This document shows, piece after piece, positions 12,587 through 26,213 of a DNA stretch of 64,000 nucleotides. Position numbers and translations under genes: made by a program. The stretch's first letter is position 1, and every line of letters begins with the position of its first letter. The notes under the pieces are model-generated. The model worked only from the letters and a program-made list of their open reading frames with translations. It searched no databases and was not told where the DNA came from. The DNA lies in the NCBI GenBank assembly GCA_030770535.1, contig JASVEC010000046.1:124001-188000 (forward strand), in the 5' to 3' direction. Source of the DNA: Batkoa obscura. Lineage: Eukaryota; Entomophthoromycota; Entomophthoromycetes; Entomophthorales; Batkoaceae.

Positions 12587-15500
12587 ATGGAAGACAAGGA
12601 CAAAAACAAAGGCTTTTCACACAATGAAAAAAAGTACTCACGGGAAGACTGGTCTACGTATAATCGAAAAGAATCAAGGGATATCTCAGATAATAAGGAA
12701 CAGTTTCGTTATAAATCAAATAATCTTTCAAATAAGCAATCCAATTCTGAAAACAAACATCGAAATAACTGGAATAAAGACAGGCATGATCCTAATTTTA
12801 GTTCTCCTAACCTTAGGTATTTATTTTGATTATTCTTTTTTAAAAAACATTTAATCCTTTAGACCACGTGGTGGTTACAGAGGTAGACCTTTCCGACGTG
12901 GTTCTTTTAACAATAAGTTTGATAGGTAGATTGATTTTGAAAAACAGTATCAAATCGTAGTATTAACTAATTTAGATCAAATAAAGACAGAGATTATAAT
13001 CGGAACTTTAACAGAAATACAAATACCTATTATCAACAAGGAGATAGTGAAAACAGGAACAATCATGCTTTAGATATAACCTCTCGTCTTGGACCACGCG
13101 TATACTCTGATGACGAAAGAGATATTGAAACGACTTCAAATTCATCTTTTAAAAGAAATGACATTTCCCCTATAGATCAATCAGATAAAAATAAGGTAAT
13201 ATATAATCTAATTAAAGTTAATAGCTTTAACTAAAATAGTCAAAGTATGAGCTAAGTTTTACGCGCTCTTCTAGATTGAAGGATAAATCACCAACAACAG
13301 AGTGTTCAAGTTCAAAAAGAAGAGCCAATTTTAGAAATGACCATTCAAGAGAAAATTCAGACTATGAAGAAGCGTCGAATCATTCATTTAATGAAGAAAG
13401 AAATCACTATCATAGATCTAATTATCGTGGACGGAATTTTCCGAATCGCGGACGTTTTAATAGAGGCAGAAAATTTTCAATTCCAAGAAAAATATTTAGG
13501 GATAGTTATCGACCAGGAAACAGTGAACATATACCCTATCATAAAGATAATCAAGAGCTTAATGATCCCAAAAGTCCAAAAAGCGAAAAATTGGGAATTG
13601 ACGATAAAAGTGATAGTGTTTTGGAAATTAATAGTTCATCTAGACTTGACAATGAAATTAGAATTAGGGGCATGAGTTCTCAGTATTCTGGTTATAGTAG
13701 CCCAGCTAGGCCAACTAATGAGCTTAAAGATGTATTTTCAGATCCTCCGTATAGTCAAAGTGCTAGAAGTAATAATGAAGTTTACCAAAGGTACAGTGAT
13801 CCACATCATATTTCTGGAAGTGAAGATACATCATCAAGTTCATTCATTAGGAATGAACTTCACTTGCCTACATTAAATGAACGAGGTTTAAATTGTCCAA
13901 ATGAGGAGTCGGCAAATAGGCCAGGTGAGTTTCAAATTAAAAAGGAATATATGAAAAGCCAAGAAAACTATTATCAAGCTCAAAAAGATAATCAGTTAAG
14001 TAGCGCGGATGCTTTTGAAGCTAAAAAAGAAAATCCAAAAGACACACCAATCAATCTTGAAGCTGAGAAAAAAAACTGTAATACATTTACAGATCACCAA
14101 GGTACTATCAGAGAAAGCTCACTTCCCAAAGACGAAGAAGTAAAAGCTATTACTGGCGCCCAAAGTAAAGACAAATCAAGCGTAATTGTTGACGATACCC
14201 AATGCAGCGATAACATAAGTGCAGAAGTAGTAAAATCAGAATTTGAGACAGAGACTCCAGTATCTCAGTCGATTGATCTTTCAAAAAAGAATGTAGATAC
14301 AAGAGTACCCAATATGAGTAATTAGTTATGTCCATATTTTATGTATAAAATGCTAACCATTTTAATTTAGACACTAATGTTACAGACGCTACAAACAATG
14401 AAGAGAAATTAAATGAGATAAATGCTCAAATTGAGAAACAAGTTGACTCCATTAATTGTTTCAATGAAATCGAACCACAATTTAATGTCGAAGAAGAAGT
14501 ATTAGAAAATCTAAAGTTCTTAATTGAAGAAAAGATATCAGAACATTATGAAAGTCATCGTGATGATACAAATGATAATATTAATCTTAACTTAGAGAAC
14601 AGTGATCAACCAAAGGAGTTGATAGTTGGAGGTAATTTATCAACTTCACTAATAATAGAGATTAAATTTTGTAGATAAACAAATCAAAAATACTGAAGTT
14701 GGAGAGGATATATTGATGTTTGGAAGCGAAAATAATAGCCATGTCAATACCAATATAGTACCAGAAACGGACTCATCGACGCAAAATAATCTTCATTCGG
14801 ATACACCAGGCACTATGATAATCTCAGTAACTGAAGCTCAAGGTAAATAATTATAATGTTATTTTGAATTAGTTTAACTTTATTTAGCAACTCAAGAAGA
14901 CAAAGAGTTAGTTGGAGCTTCGTCAAACTTTAATCTTCATAAAAAAGCTATATCAAGTTCAAGTAAACCCTTTATTTGTCTTTACATGCTCAAAACACTA
15001 AACTTTATAGATATTGAACAAGTAAATGGATGCGATATGGAAGATCAAAAACAACTCGAAGCCTCATCAAAAGAAATTATGGACCATATATCCAATAAAG
15101 TCGAGAATAATGAAGCTAACTCACCTTCTCGCTTTGAACATCAGAAAATAGTAGTTGAAGAGAATACTAAAAATGCCCAACATATTGGATCTATGGAAAA
15201 GGGAAATGGGAATGGAGATGGAATTCTTGCTATACAAGCACTTTCTAATCAAAGTAGCGAAGCAACAAACAATATTATGAATAATGTCACTGATTTACCT
15301 AAAATTGAAATACTTGGATTTTTTATTGAGAACGGGGCCTTTGACCAAAAAGAATCTGATATGATTGAACCTCAAAATGAGCAAAATAATACAGGTATTA
15401 CAATATATATCATATGAATACATTAATAAAACTATAAAGAAGAAGAAGCCAAATCCACGTTTGAAAGTAGATATCCGTTTTACCAAAAGGCCGTTATGAG

Positions 15501-18279
15501 GAATAGAAAGTTGCGCTCCAAGCTAATGAAGAATTTGTTCAAAAGGAAATTATACTTAAAACAAAAATCGTATGAGTTGGCAAAGCAGTATAAATCTATT
15601 TATGACGGCGATAGAGAACAAAGTAATAGGTTGGCTGAGAAAAAGAAGACACGTAAACGAATGCATGAGAATAGTAAAGGCGATGGTAGTATTTCAAGTA
15701 AAAGTCAAATTGGGAGCTTCAATATTCAATATGGCGATGTAGTAAGGAGCGAAAAGGAGTTTCAAGAGATCCTGGCTTCAATTGCCTGTGCTGATTTGAA
15801 TCAAGGCGGCGATACTACTAATACCACAGCAATAGTACCCCCAATTATTTTGGATCCAATTGAAAAGAGTCTAGTAACTATGAATGATAGTAATACATTA
15901 ATTTTAGATCCAAAAGTACACTATTTTAAGAATGCAAATGCTGATCATTGGGAACCACTAGAAGAAAAATTGTTTATTGAAAGCTATCTCAAATTCCCTA
16001 AACAGTTTGGTAAAATTGCTGCGAAAATTCCAGATAAAACACCAGCGCAGTGTGTGCTCTTTTATTATCGTAATAAAAAGAAATTAGCTATCAAAAGCCA
16101 GCTTGAGAGACATCGAAGGAATGAAACCCTTAGAGCACGTCGTAAATCAACTAGTACTGCGATGCCACGTAAAAAAGAAAAAAATAGGGAACTTAAAAGT
16201 AGAATTAATGAGTTGGTTCTTACTAGTGCTATGGTACCAAAAGCAAGTAAAAAAGGAAAGAGTAAAAGCCACAACGTAAGTGCAGAAATCAATCCAATGA
16301 TAAACGACAAAGGAACTGATGGTGATAAAGAAGAGAGGTCATCGACAAAAAGTGAAAATAAACCAAAGAAGGAGAGGGGTAAGTATACCAAGAAAATTAA
16401 AGATAAGATTGGTAAAAAAGTCAAAGACCTTAATCTTAACTCAGCAAGCCAATCAACTTCTAGAAATTCACCTTATATTTCAATAAGTACAGGGGCAACA
16501 AGTAACACAAATGATGGATTTAATTCTTCAATATCTAAAGTAGATAATGTTATAAATTCTTTAATGCAGCCAACTTTAGGAAACGAAAAAATAAAGACTG
16601 CTAAAACTAGGAAACCAAAATCAACAGCACATAAATTATCAAAACAAGCAATTGAAAATAGTTTTAATAATGATATGATGCAGATGGGAGGTTCTGCTTC
16701 TAACTATAATAATGAATCTAGATTAGGGGATAATACAAATAGAAATAGAGCCAGAGATACTTCGTTTGATCTTCAAAAGCAGGCTTTGGAAAACCAGAGA
16801 CCTACCCATAATACAGGTTCAATGGTGAGTACACCATCTGTCACTAAAATAAATGCTATTCTTAATTCACCAGAAGCGGATAACAAGGATAAGAAATGGG
16901 GCAAATCAGCACTGATGGATTGGTTTGGAGATAATAATATGGCAAGCTCATCAAGGCAATCAACTTCAACTAGTTATATGAGCCAAAGAGATCAAAGATT
17001 TTCAAATCAACCATCAGGACTTTCTTTCTTAGCTGATGTTGCTGAAGTACATGCCAATCGATCTTTTAATAACACTGGATATAGCACACCCCCAACAATA
17101 AATACTTATCAAGACAGACATGTTCCTAACCCAAGATCTAATGAAGTTGCTATGACTCCAAAAGAACATCATCCAGCTCCAACCAATACTTCGTTACCAC
17201 ATATCCTTCCTTATCCCGCAACATCTACACTCTATAAGGAATATCCACACATGAGCTCCAATACCAGGCCATCCCAGTATCAACAACCGAGTCATCCTTT
17301 GACTAGTAATGAATATAAATACCCCAATGCTCAAGCGCAAAAAAATATTTATAATACCCAACATGTTCCTTCAAATTATTCTAATACAAGGATAGACTCT
17401 AATCCTTATCCCCCTCGGACATTACTTCCGAACTATCCTACTACCTTTTACAGAGGTCATGGGCATTCTCGATCCTTACATGCCCAGCCTGGCTATGGCT
17501 CTAGAAATACCTATCAGCCCATGCCTAGGCACTCAGCTCAACCAAGTGGAGTGTCTTCTAATGACCCAAGGATTCTTCAAATAGCTCATCAGCTTCCAGC
17601 CAATGTTGAGCCCAGACAACATTATCCGAACCCTAGCCAACCCATGCATAGCGGTCATATACGTCCCAGTGAACCACATCACGCTATAGGTGAGCAATCT
17701 TCTCACCATCGTGGATTATCCCACCATCAACTTCCTTCACAACAATCACAGTCACAGCTTGTACATCCATCACTAGAAGAGTACCGTAGGTTACAGCCAA
17801 AGCAAGGCGCTAACCGCCCAACACATAACGTATCTAACAACACCCTAATAGGCCCAAGGGCTTCCTCCGTATTCCCGCCAAGGATGTTAAACCAAGGCAA
17901 CGATGGACTTCCACAAAAGCTAGCACATCAACCCATCTTACAAAGTCAACCAAGGAGATCCTCGATTTCCCAAGCAGATCTTAGCTATGCTAAGCAGCAT
18001 GAACAGAGGATGCAAGCTCAAGCTCAATCCCAAGCACAAAGTCAAAACCAGCTACAGCAGCCTAGACCACAGTATAGACCCGCTATCTTAGGTCATAACG
18101 AGATACGTACTTTACAACTGTCCAGGCTCATTCCAGATGGTCAACGTAATAATTTGCCACAGTTTACGCTGCCGCCTGCCGCTATTGAGAACTCATTAAA
18201 CAAGCCAGAGGATACGCAGCAACATGGGGGACAGCAACAACAAGGTGAGAATCAAGGTGATATGGCTAAAAAGGAATAA
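12587..18279 (+). CDS. NCoR/SMRT-like SANT-domain protein
   Basis: Long gene with several introns. Exons include 12587-12815, about 12863-12929, about 12975-13198, about 13276-14315, three or more short acidic exons to 15400, and a large last exon ending at 18279. The N-terminal third is hydrophilic with Arg/Gly patches (PRGGYRGRPFRRGSF; RGRNFPNRGRFNRGRK). A basic helical stretch (RNRKLRSKLMKNLFKRK) precedes a SANT domain at 15940-16090: HWEPLEEKLFIESYLKFPKQ then GKIAAKIPDKT and CVLFYYRNKKKL. The order of basic helix then SANT resembles the deacetylase-activating region and SANT1 of NCoR/SMRT and yeast Snt1, which recruit class I/II histone deacetylases. The C-terminal half is disordered, rich in Ser/Pro/His/Gln. 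A second SANT domain was not seen. Corepressor function is inferred from the family. The start codon is the first ATG of the first exon. Confidence 0.8.
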
Positions 18280-18757
18280 TGAGTTTTTGGACTGGTGATG
18301 AAGTTATTACTTGAATAAAGATAAAATTAATTACTTTTAAAAACAAAATAAATGTTTTTGATATTAAAATAGAATTAAATTGCCTATAAAAGATCAAGTT
18401 GTCATATTTGAGAATTCAACGTAATTATTTATATTATTTATTGGATTATTAAAGAGATTTTAGATAAAATAAGATTACTTGCCTACTATTAAAATATAAT
18501 ACAAGTTTAACATGGCAGTACTTTTATGAGATAACAGTATAAAATCTTAAATTTTGAGTATATTGAATAGCTTAAATAAAATATAATAGTAGAGAAATTT
18601 AGTCTAATATTATAATTTGATAAAATTTGCTATAAACATTATCATAATTAATACTAATAACACCATAGCACCAATCAAAAACTCAAAAAAAACTGTGGCT
18701 TAAAAATATATAACCCTAAACAAAACCATGAAAAAATAAATTTTTTGTTACTAAAAA
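18280..18757. other. Intergenic, AT-rich
   Basis: Separates the NCoR-like gene from SEC5. No gene, repeat or RNA recognised; it must hold the SEC5 promoter. Confidence 0.5.
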
Positions 18758-21700
18758 ATGAGTGACCTTCATCTATCTCGCTATAGTTTCGGTATACCAG
18801 GAAAAGTAACGGACGAAAATACATGTAATTAACTCAAATAAATAAAGTTACAAACAATTTATAATCCAATAATTTTTTTACCCTTTTAGTACTGAAATTC
18901 TACAAACTTGATAGTTTGGATGCAACAAGCTGGCATGAAAGCACACCAAATAGTGTGATGGACAGTGATAGACTTGTTCAAGAAGGTGATGAAAGCTTTG
19001 ACCCTCTGGGAATCTATCAGACATACGAGTAAGTGTTTAGTTCATGTATTTTAATATCCGATTAATAATTTGAAAAGCCAAGCTTTTAAACAACAAGAAG
19101 AGCGAGAAGCTTATGTCAATGGTAAACATCAATCAAAAATTTAAACTTAAATTTTAAATTTAATTAATACGCTTTCAGACCCTAGCTTAGTCTTCAAGAG
19201 TCCGAAGTTTGATAGTAGAAAGTATTTATCCTTGGTACATAAAAGTACGCATTATCAGGACCTTATATTGGGAAGAAACTATTTACAAGGAGAAATGAGT
19301 GAAAGAGAAAAATCATTGAGGGTATTAGTAAAAAATAATTTTGACGCTTTTGTAAGTGCTAAGAATACGGTGGATGGTAAAGTTTTTAAAGGATCAATAA
19401 CATTTTTATCTGGTAAGAATAAGGAACTAATAGTAATAATTTTGGGTTTTAGATTTGTACCAAGAATTATTGAGTAATAATGTGAAGGAATCTACAGGAT
19501 ATGGAACAGAAAGCTATGAGAATGCTCTAAATGGTGAGATTTAGTTGACATCATTGATCTTTATTAATGGTTTTTATTAGATGCATTTGAACAAGCACAG
19601 ATTGTATTTGGACCAATTATTGAGCGGACAAACCGTACTGAAAAGATAAGATCTACTTTAAATGTGGTAGAAAGATATAAGTTTTTTTTTAATTTGCCTA
19701 CCAGTATGTTGGATTATATTAAAACAGTAAGTTGTTATTAATTAGTTGATCTTTAACTACTATTTTTGAAACTCTATCTTATCAATTGCATCAAATAGTC
19801 GAACTATGATTTAGCAGTCCACGATTACAAAAAGGGCAAGCATTTGATGAAGTCAGCGTCCACAGGTGCTTCTGCTGGTGGCCCCTTGCACCGATTATTT
19901 GAAAAGGTATGGATACCTGTTCAGGATAGTATACTTAAGGTTCAAGAAAGTATCTTTAGTAAACTGGATAACCCTTGGATTGATATGGATCTTCAGGCTA
20001 AATATATAAAGTAACATAATATGACAATACTATAGATGGCTGCTAATCATTTGTTTTCAGTTATTTACTTCAGCTTGATTGTACCAAAGACCCACTTATC
20101 TTTTATTTAAAGAACCAACATAAATGGGTCATTGAATTTGTAGATAGGTCGTTTACGGAGCATATTGACACATTGATTGGTAATTTAATTTGTTTTTAAT
20201 TTGTGTTGTTTTTAAATTCTATTTAAGCCCAAACAACCTTAAACAACTCAGTTGGTAATGCGTTCGGAAAATATGATTTAGAGCATCATAAACAGGAAGA
20301 AATTATATTGTTAAGGAGAGCCCAAGAAATTCAAGCGCTATTGAAAATTCAAAGCACTGACTTTTTTCAAACAACTATTGGTAAATTAAGTAAATGTCCA
20401 TAAAGATTATTAATATTTATAATAAAGATAAACTGCCAAATGCTTTTATATGGAAGCAAACGCACGCTTTTATTAAAATACTAAGTGAATTGATTGGAAA
20501 GACTATTCCAGAACTTTACAAGTTCTTAAATCAGTTTAAAAAAGATGAACTTTATAAAGTAATTGTTTCGGTTTGTATAAACTATAGAAGTCTAACAATT
20601 TCTAGAAACTATTCCCAGACAATAAATATGAGGCCTTTTGGTTACAGATGACAGAAGAGATCGTAGCTCTATTAATGATTACAATCTCCAAAGTGTTTTA
20701 CCCAGATCCTGTAGCCTTGCCACAGAAATCAGATAGATCTCCACATTTTGGCATTATCACAGCAATCAACGAAAAGACCTTATTACCTTTGCCAGATGAC
20801 TCAAATTGTTTACTAGTAGGCCATTATGCCTCTATGATTATCCAAGAGCTATCAGTAGCTTTTGTAGAAATTGCGCATATCAACGCACCAAAGCATATCA
20901 ATAAACTCATTTTGCAATTATTCTCTAGAACAAGAGTGGATTTTTCGGCATTCTTTTGTGATAGTTGGATACAAGGTAGAGATTTTTTTACCAATTTAGA
21001 TAGATTTATTTTTCTTCTAGATTCCAAATGTGTGTTCCTTATCGATATTGAATCCAAAGCACGTAAGTCAAAATCTTGTCAAATGTTTTATGATTATCAA
21101 CTTCGATCAATTACTATTTTGAAATTGATTATAAAAGCGTCTAAATTGGTATTGCCAAATTTAATGGCTGAAGTATTTATTACTATTCTATTTTAGTTTT
21201 AAATTTTATAATACTAACTTCATTAGGATGATCCAGTAATTTTAGAATCCGGGATACCATGTTTGATTGATTCAACCTTGTCCTTTTTGGATGGTCTTAA
21301 CTTCATGGCCTTCTTTCAAAGAAAAACCGAAACCAAAGATGATCTCCCAGACGTAATATATAGTTTTTTAAATAATAACAGTTAAATTAAATATGATACA
21401 GAAACTTGATAAACTAGTGTTAGCACTCAACAATGTCTCGATCACCAAAGAACACAGCCAAAAAATCATTACTGAGTTTGAATCTGCAGTTGGACTTAAC
21501 AAGAAGTTGAATTTAATTGTAAGTCCATTAATCAAAAATTTGCAAAGAAATTGGATTTATGTTGTTTAGCAAATTAAAAGTGCAATAAAGATTTTGGAGG
21601 AGAAATTATTCGATGCTTATATACTTAAACAGATAGCCAATATAAGAGAAACTTTACAACAAGGTATTTTGTTCAGTGACTTCAACTGGGAAACTAAGGA

Positions 21701-22222
21701 AAAGCCAACGAGTAATCTTATATTTTTTGATTTGGTAATATTTTATCTAACAAGTATAGATATCCGCCCCTTTATTTATGAAATTCTAATGTCCTTAGTG
21801 GTTGTACATGCCGAATCTTCCAAAGTAAGTGATGTATTGATGAAGCGTATTTTAGCGAAATTATTAGAACTAATTGCACAAGAGCTTTTAATATGCTTTC
21901 GTAATATTGAAAGACTCTCTAAGGAAGGCGCTCTGCAGGTAACCATTATTTTATTTTAGATCAAAAACAACAGCTTAATTTTACCTCCTAGGCTACTTTA
22001 GAAGTTGAATTCATCGAATTAATATTGCAGCCCTTTTCAACGAGTAAGACGTCAGATTTATTTAAGATAATTTATAGTGCTATCCATAGTGGACAATACT
22101 CAAAAGGGGAACCACCATTCCAGAATATGGATCCGAGTGAGTTGAAGGAGTTGGAAACATTGGTGGCTAAGGCGAGATATACTACTAGGATCCAGTTTGC
22201 TTGTTTTACTTATACAGGATGA
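18758..22222 (+). CDS. SEC5: Exocyst complex component SEC5
   Basis: Subunit of the exocyst, which tethers secretory vesicles to the plasma membrane. It is split into a dozen or more exons by short introns. Family blocks in order: DPLGIYQ after the N-terminus, YLSLVHKSTHYQDLILGRNYL, LVKNNFDAFVSAKNTVDGK (the strongly conserved Sec5 block), IVFGPIIERTNRTEKIRSTL, VERYKFFFNLP, LHRLFEKVWIPVQDSI, and a long helical C-terminal region ending ARYTTRIQFACFTY. The ATG at 18758 opens a short exon (MSDLHLSRYSFG) that splices in frame to the DPLGIYQ exon. It runs in the same direction as OST3, 400 bp downstream. No breaks noted, though small exons make the full model approximate. Confidence 0.88.
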
Positions 22223-22549
22223 TCGGGGTTTATTTAATAAAGAGTTGTTTTTTCGAAAACTTTAAGGTGATACTGATTTACTGTTTTTTGCTTAGGTGTG
22301 GCTTTTAGTTCAATCCTTTAAAAAATAGTCTATATTGTTTATATTTATAGCTTATATTGAACCGCAATTATTTGTTATATAAGTTATTGCGTTTGAAGTC
22401 GTAAATAAATGCTATATTTTTGAAATTAATTAATCATCTATTTTTATTATCTACAGTTCATGATATGAAAATTAATAACCTAACAAAGCTATCCCAATCG
22501 AGTGACCAATTTTATTACCTAATTTAGCAATTTTTGTCCACCAATCACA

Positions 22550-22563
22550 GTGACCAAAGTCAC
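22550..22563. promoter_or_regulatory. GTGAC-N4-GTCAC palindrome upstream of OST3
   Basis: GTGACCAAAGTCAC is a perfect 5-bp inverted repeat with a 4-bp spacer, 61 bp before the OST3 start, next to a CCAAT. A further GTGACCA lies at 22502. It looks like a dimeric transcription-factor site; no factor can be named. The rest of 22223-22623 is AT-rich and featureless. Confidence 0.35.
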
Positions 22564-22623
22564 CAACTCATGTAAAAACACTAACAATTTACTCCAAATT
22601 TTAACTTTTAGTCAACCAAAAGA

Positions 22624-23912
22624 ATGCAAGTGACCATAATACGTGTTCTTCAACTACTTTCCTGTCTTTTTCTGATAGTAGGTATCAACGCAGAAATAGA
22701 TATATTGAAAGACATTCAACAAGAGACTAAAAAAGATGGAATCATTTATTTCAAAGACCCAAAATCGTTTAATAAATATATTAATGCCAAAAGAGATTTT
22801 TCTATGCTAGTAGCTTTAACAGTTCTCGGTGAGAGGTTTGATTGTACCCCTTGTCGGTAAGTGTTTGATTAAAATCATTTCTGTGGGCGATGTCTAATGA
22901 GGTTCCTTTACTTTAGCCACCTTGATAACAACTTAAAGCTTATTGCTAAAGATTTGGAAAAGAATGAAAATAAGGATAAACTGTTCATTGCTTCTTTAGA
23001 TTATGAGGATGCCACATCCGTTTTTGTTAAGGTATTCAAAATTTGGTTTGCATTTTATAAATTTTTAGATTATTTATTAGTACGGATTAACTGGAGCACC
23101 TAATCTTTTCTTGTATACCCCAAATGAAGCTAAAACTTCAGACCCAAAATATCAAATCTATAATGAGTCTCATAGGTAATACATTAGTTTTTTAGTAAGC
23201 AAAAATTTAAAATGTTTTATAGTGAATCTTCCATTGAAGAAATGATCGAATTCCTTAATAAATATTTGACTTTTAAAGTAAACTATAATCAAAATTAGAT
23301 AGGAATATATATAAATAAAATAATCTAGGTATTCTACAGCAAACCCATAGATTACCAATCTTTAGCTTTAAAAGGAGGTATCATAGCTAGTTTGGCCACT
23401 TTGGCCTATCTGTTTGCTGCCAATGTAAAACAACTTTTAACTAGTAAAAGGTTATGGTCAGCTATCACTTTAGTAACTTTTAGATTTGTAATCAAAACTG
23501 AACCTCTAATTTAATATCCAGGTATTCATTCTCTCTATGTCCTCTGGCCAGATGTGGAACAGTATACGTCAGCCCGCCTATTCAAGAATGGCAAGGAATG
23601 GAGCTATACAGTGGTATGCTTCTGGCTTCCAAGAGCAATATGGGTTAGAAAGCCATGTCATTGCTTTCATATGTACTTTTTTTTTGTTTTCTTTTTTTTG
23701 TTAATTATAACTTATTACTATTGTTATTAGATGGCATAGCTACATTTGCAGTAATCTACATTGGCCGTACCACTCCTACAATCAGCAACCAATGGTTACA
23801 ATCTTTGTTGACCATTGCCTTTTTAGTTATCTTAGTAGGCTCCATCCTATTTCTAATGGGTGTATTTAAGCTCAAGTTTAGTCTTTACCCTTTTATACCT
23901 TTCAATTTTTAA
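22624..23912 (+). CDS. OST3: Oligosaccharyltransferase subunit OST3/OST6
   Basis: ER thioredoxin-fold subunit of the N-glycan transferase (mammalian MAGT1/TUSC3). The first exon (22624-22857) holds a signal peptide (about residues 1-23) and the redox motif ERFDCTPCR; the two Cys form the CxxC. Later exons give LDNNLKLIAKDLE, DYEDATSVFVK, YGLTGAPNLFLYTP, and after the thioredoxin domain four membrane segments with the family signature SGQMWNSIRQPAYSR followed by VIYIGRTTP and a final hydrophobic helix. Introns are short, with GTAAGT-type donors. The stop lies 76 bp from the LRO1 stop (convergent genes). Whether it is the OST3 or OST6 isoform cannot be decided from one copy. Confidence 0.9.
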
Positions 23913-23988
23913 AATTAGAAATGAATAAAATGGAATACATAATAATATAACTAATATAATTTTATTTGATAAGTTTATCTCTTTACAT

Positions 23989-26213
23989 CTAGAGCGGTAC
24001 TTTATCAGCCACGCTTAATATATCTGATTCAATACGATCCGTGATATTTTGGGTATCAAAGCCAGTTGCAATTTGCATGATATCCATCTAGATAAAAAAA
24101 TTAACAAATTTACTGTTTTATAATAAAATGAGGTTCTTACAGTAAGGCCATAATTCCCCAAGATATCAACATGTTCACCAGTTTCTGGACCGCCGCGAAT
24201 ATCCTCATAGATAGCTACTGGTTTGTGCTTAAATTCTCTAGTTATCACTTTTAACCCACTTGGATTATACAACTTCTTTTTCCATCCTTTAACGCACATA
24301 TAACCTAAAGATAGCAATTGTACAGAACCATCTCTAAATAAAGGTATCGGGTTAAGCCTTTTATACTATTGATGTATTATGTTATATTACCCTAACCCAC
24401 TGCGTACTCCAGACTCCGATTTTGAATCCAAATTGTTAACCTTATTATCAATAATATACTTCAAAGTCCTACTCTCATCCAATTCCTCCAATGCTGGTGT
24501 TTCATCATAATGGTACGACCTTTCTGTAGGCAACCCATATCCATATAAGCAATAATACTTCATACTAGGAGCGTTTGGTAAGTTAGTTTCTAATGGATTA
24601 GACCAAGCAGCCGGATCATCGTTTCTTATTTGGTCTTCATTTAAAGCAGCTCCAAAGCTATATGATTCTTCTAAATTCTTTGTAAACTGTTCTCCACCAG
24701 CCACTTTTAATAACTGAATTGCTTCATCCACTGTAAAGTTGTGACCCAACGTGGATTGGGTAGGAAACAATAAAAAGTTACCATGAGAAACATGATTCTC
24801 AATATCGTCTGCTGCCTTTTCATGATTACCCCAAATATGCTCCCCGCCCTTTGGGATCAAAGACCAAAGGCCACCCCAACTACGGAATAACTCAGCTCTT
24901 TCTTGTCTCGAAAAATAGCGTTCTAAAATATACTGTGCCATTGGTTGCACTGTTTCTCTTTGTTCGCCACTAAGTAAAGAAGGGATTGTTTTCAAGGCAC
25001 CCAACAAGGAGCCAGCTATATTCACAGAAGCGTGGATGTGATCTTCTACCCAATTTTTACCTCCTTTGCCGCCATTATCACTTTCAACCCATTTTAAAAA
25101 ATAGTACCATACAGAACCACCTAAAAAACGTTTAATTAATTCTTTGTTAAATTATTATAAGTTTCGGTTTACCCATAGAATGCGACAGTACTACTAATTT
25201 TTCACCAGAACTAATCTTTGCTCGTTCAATGGTATTTTTCAATTTACTAAAGAAACTATCTCTCTTTTCTAAATTAGCATAACTCAATCTCCAATCATAA
25301 GCAGCCAGATGCATATTATTGTTATCATACCCAAGAATTGCAAAGTTTTCTATTAGCTTAGCCCATACCCAATAGCCCGTAACAAAATAGTCAGCAGCAT
25401 CTAAACCTATTTCAAATAAAAAAGAATAAATCGTTTCAATTAAAAGCTTATACTATTCAATTTACCCTGTGCTGCTCTTAACTTATAATCTCCATTATCC
25501 AATCCAGTAACTGGGTCCAATTTTAAACTATCGACCCAGCATTGCTTATCAGTCAATACTGTTTTAAACATATTCATTGTACCCCATATTCTTTGACGAA
25601 AGTACTTTTTTGAGCAGTTATCTAAGCCCCAGGACTCTAAACCCTAAAACACACTTAATAACAAATAATAATAAAAACTCATAAATCAACTTACTGAGGT
25701 AATAATCCCTGGAATAATGACTACTGGATGTTTAGGCTTTGCACCCATATCCTTCAATTTCCTACCTGGTGAGTCCTCAATCTTTGCCACTGGTGATCTC
25801 TGTGTCACACTATTACTGAAATTACCAAATAGCTCCTCCAACATGCTGTTTTCAGGTAATAATGACTTCCAATCTCCGTCCGCTAAATCAAACTCAAAGT
25901 TAAAATAACTCGACCAATCGTTTCCATAAAAGTTTTGAATGCTTTCTTTTTTTGTAGAAACTAAAAAGTAAGCTAGGACAAAACCCAATAGTGAACCAAA
26001 GATGAAGAATACTCTTCGTCGTGTCACACGTCTGAATCGACCATCTTCGGTCTGCTCTTCTTTAATTAATTGACCAGTCAGAAGCTCATTGAAGGAACTC
26101 TTACGCTTTGATAAACTGGGTTTGATACCGCTAGAGCTGGATGCTTCCTCCTCTTCTTTCTGAATTTGTTTCTCCTTTTGCTTGCCTTTGCTCGTTTTTT
26201 TTACTTTATCCAT
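23989..26213 (-). CDS. LRO1: Phospholipid:diacylglycerol acyltransferase (PDAT)
   Basis: Makes triacylglycerol by moving an acyl group from phospholipid to diacylglycerol in the ER. Exon 1 (26213-25695) has a Lys/Glu-rich cytosolic tail, one membrane span (RVFFIFGSLLGFVLAYFLV, about residues 67-85) and the start of the lumenal LCAT-like domain (PVVIIPGIITS). Later exons give GLESWGLDNC, DPVTGLDNGDYKLRAAQGLD, AAYDWRLSY, the nucleophile elbow VVLSHSMGG, FLKWVES, PFLGALK-like SLLGALKTIPSLLSGE, LRSWGG-like FRSWGGLWSLIPKGG, and a C-terminal exon ending ILSVADKVPL with a TAG at 23989-23991. Catalytic Ser is present; Asp and His are expected in the GDGSV and HVDILGN blocks, both present. Full length for the family (about 620 residues), intact. 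Confidence 0.93.

Noticed and set aside
16065-16424. Minus-strand 119-residue hydrophobic frame
   Set aside because: Antisense of the Lys/Ser-rich part of the SANT-domain protein; not a membrane protein gene.
15496-18279. SANT protein as a Myb-type DNA-binding factor
   Set aside because: The single acidic SANT repeat with the preceding basic helix resembles the NCoR type; there is no run of Myb repeats with the usual Trp spacing.
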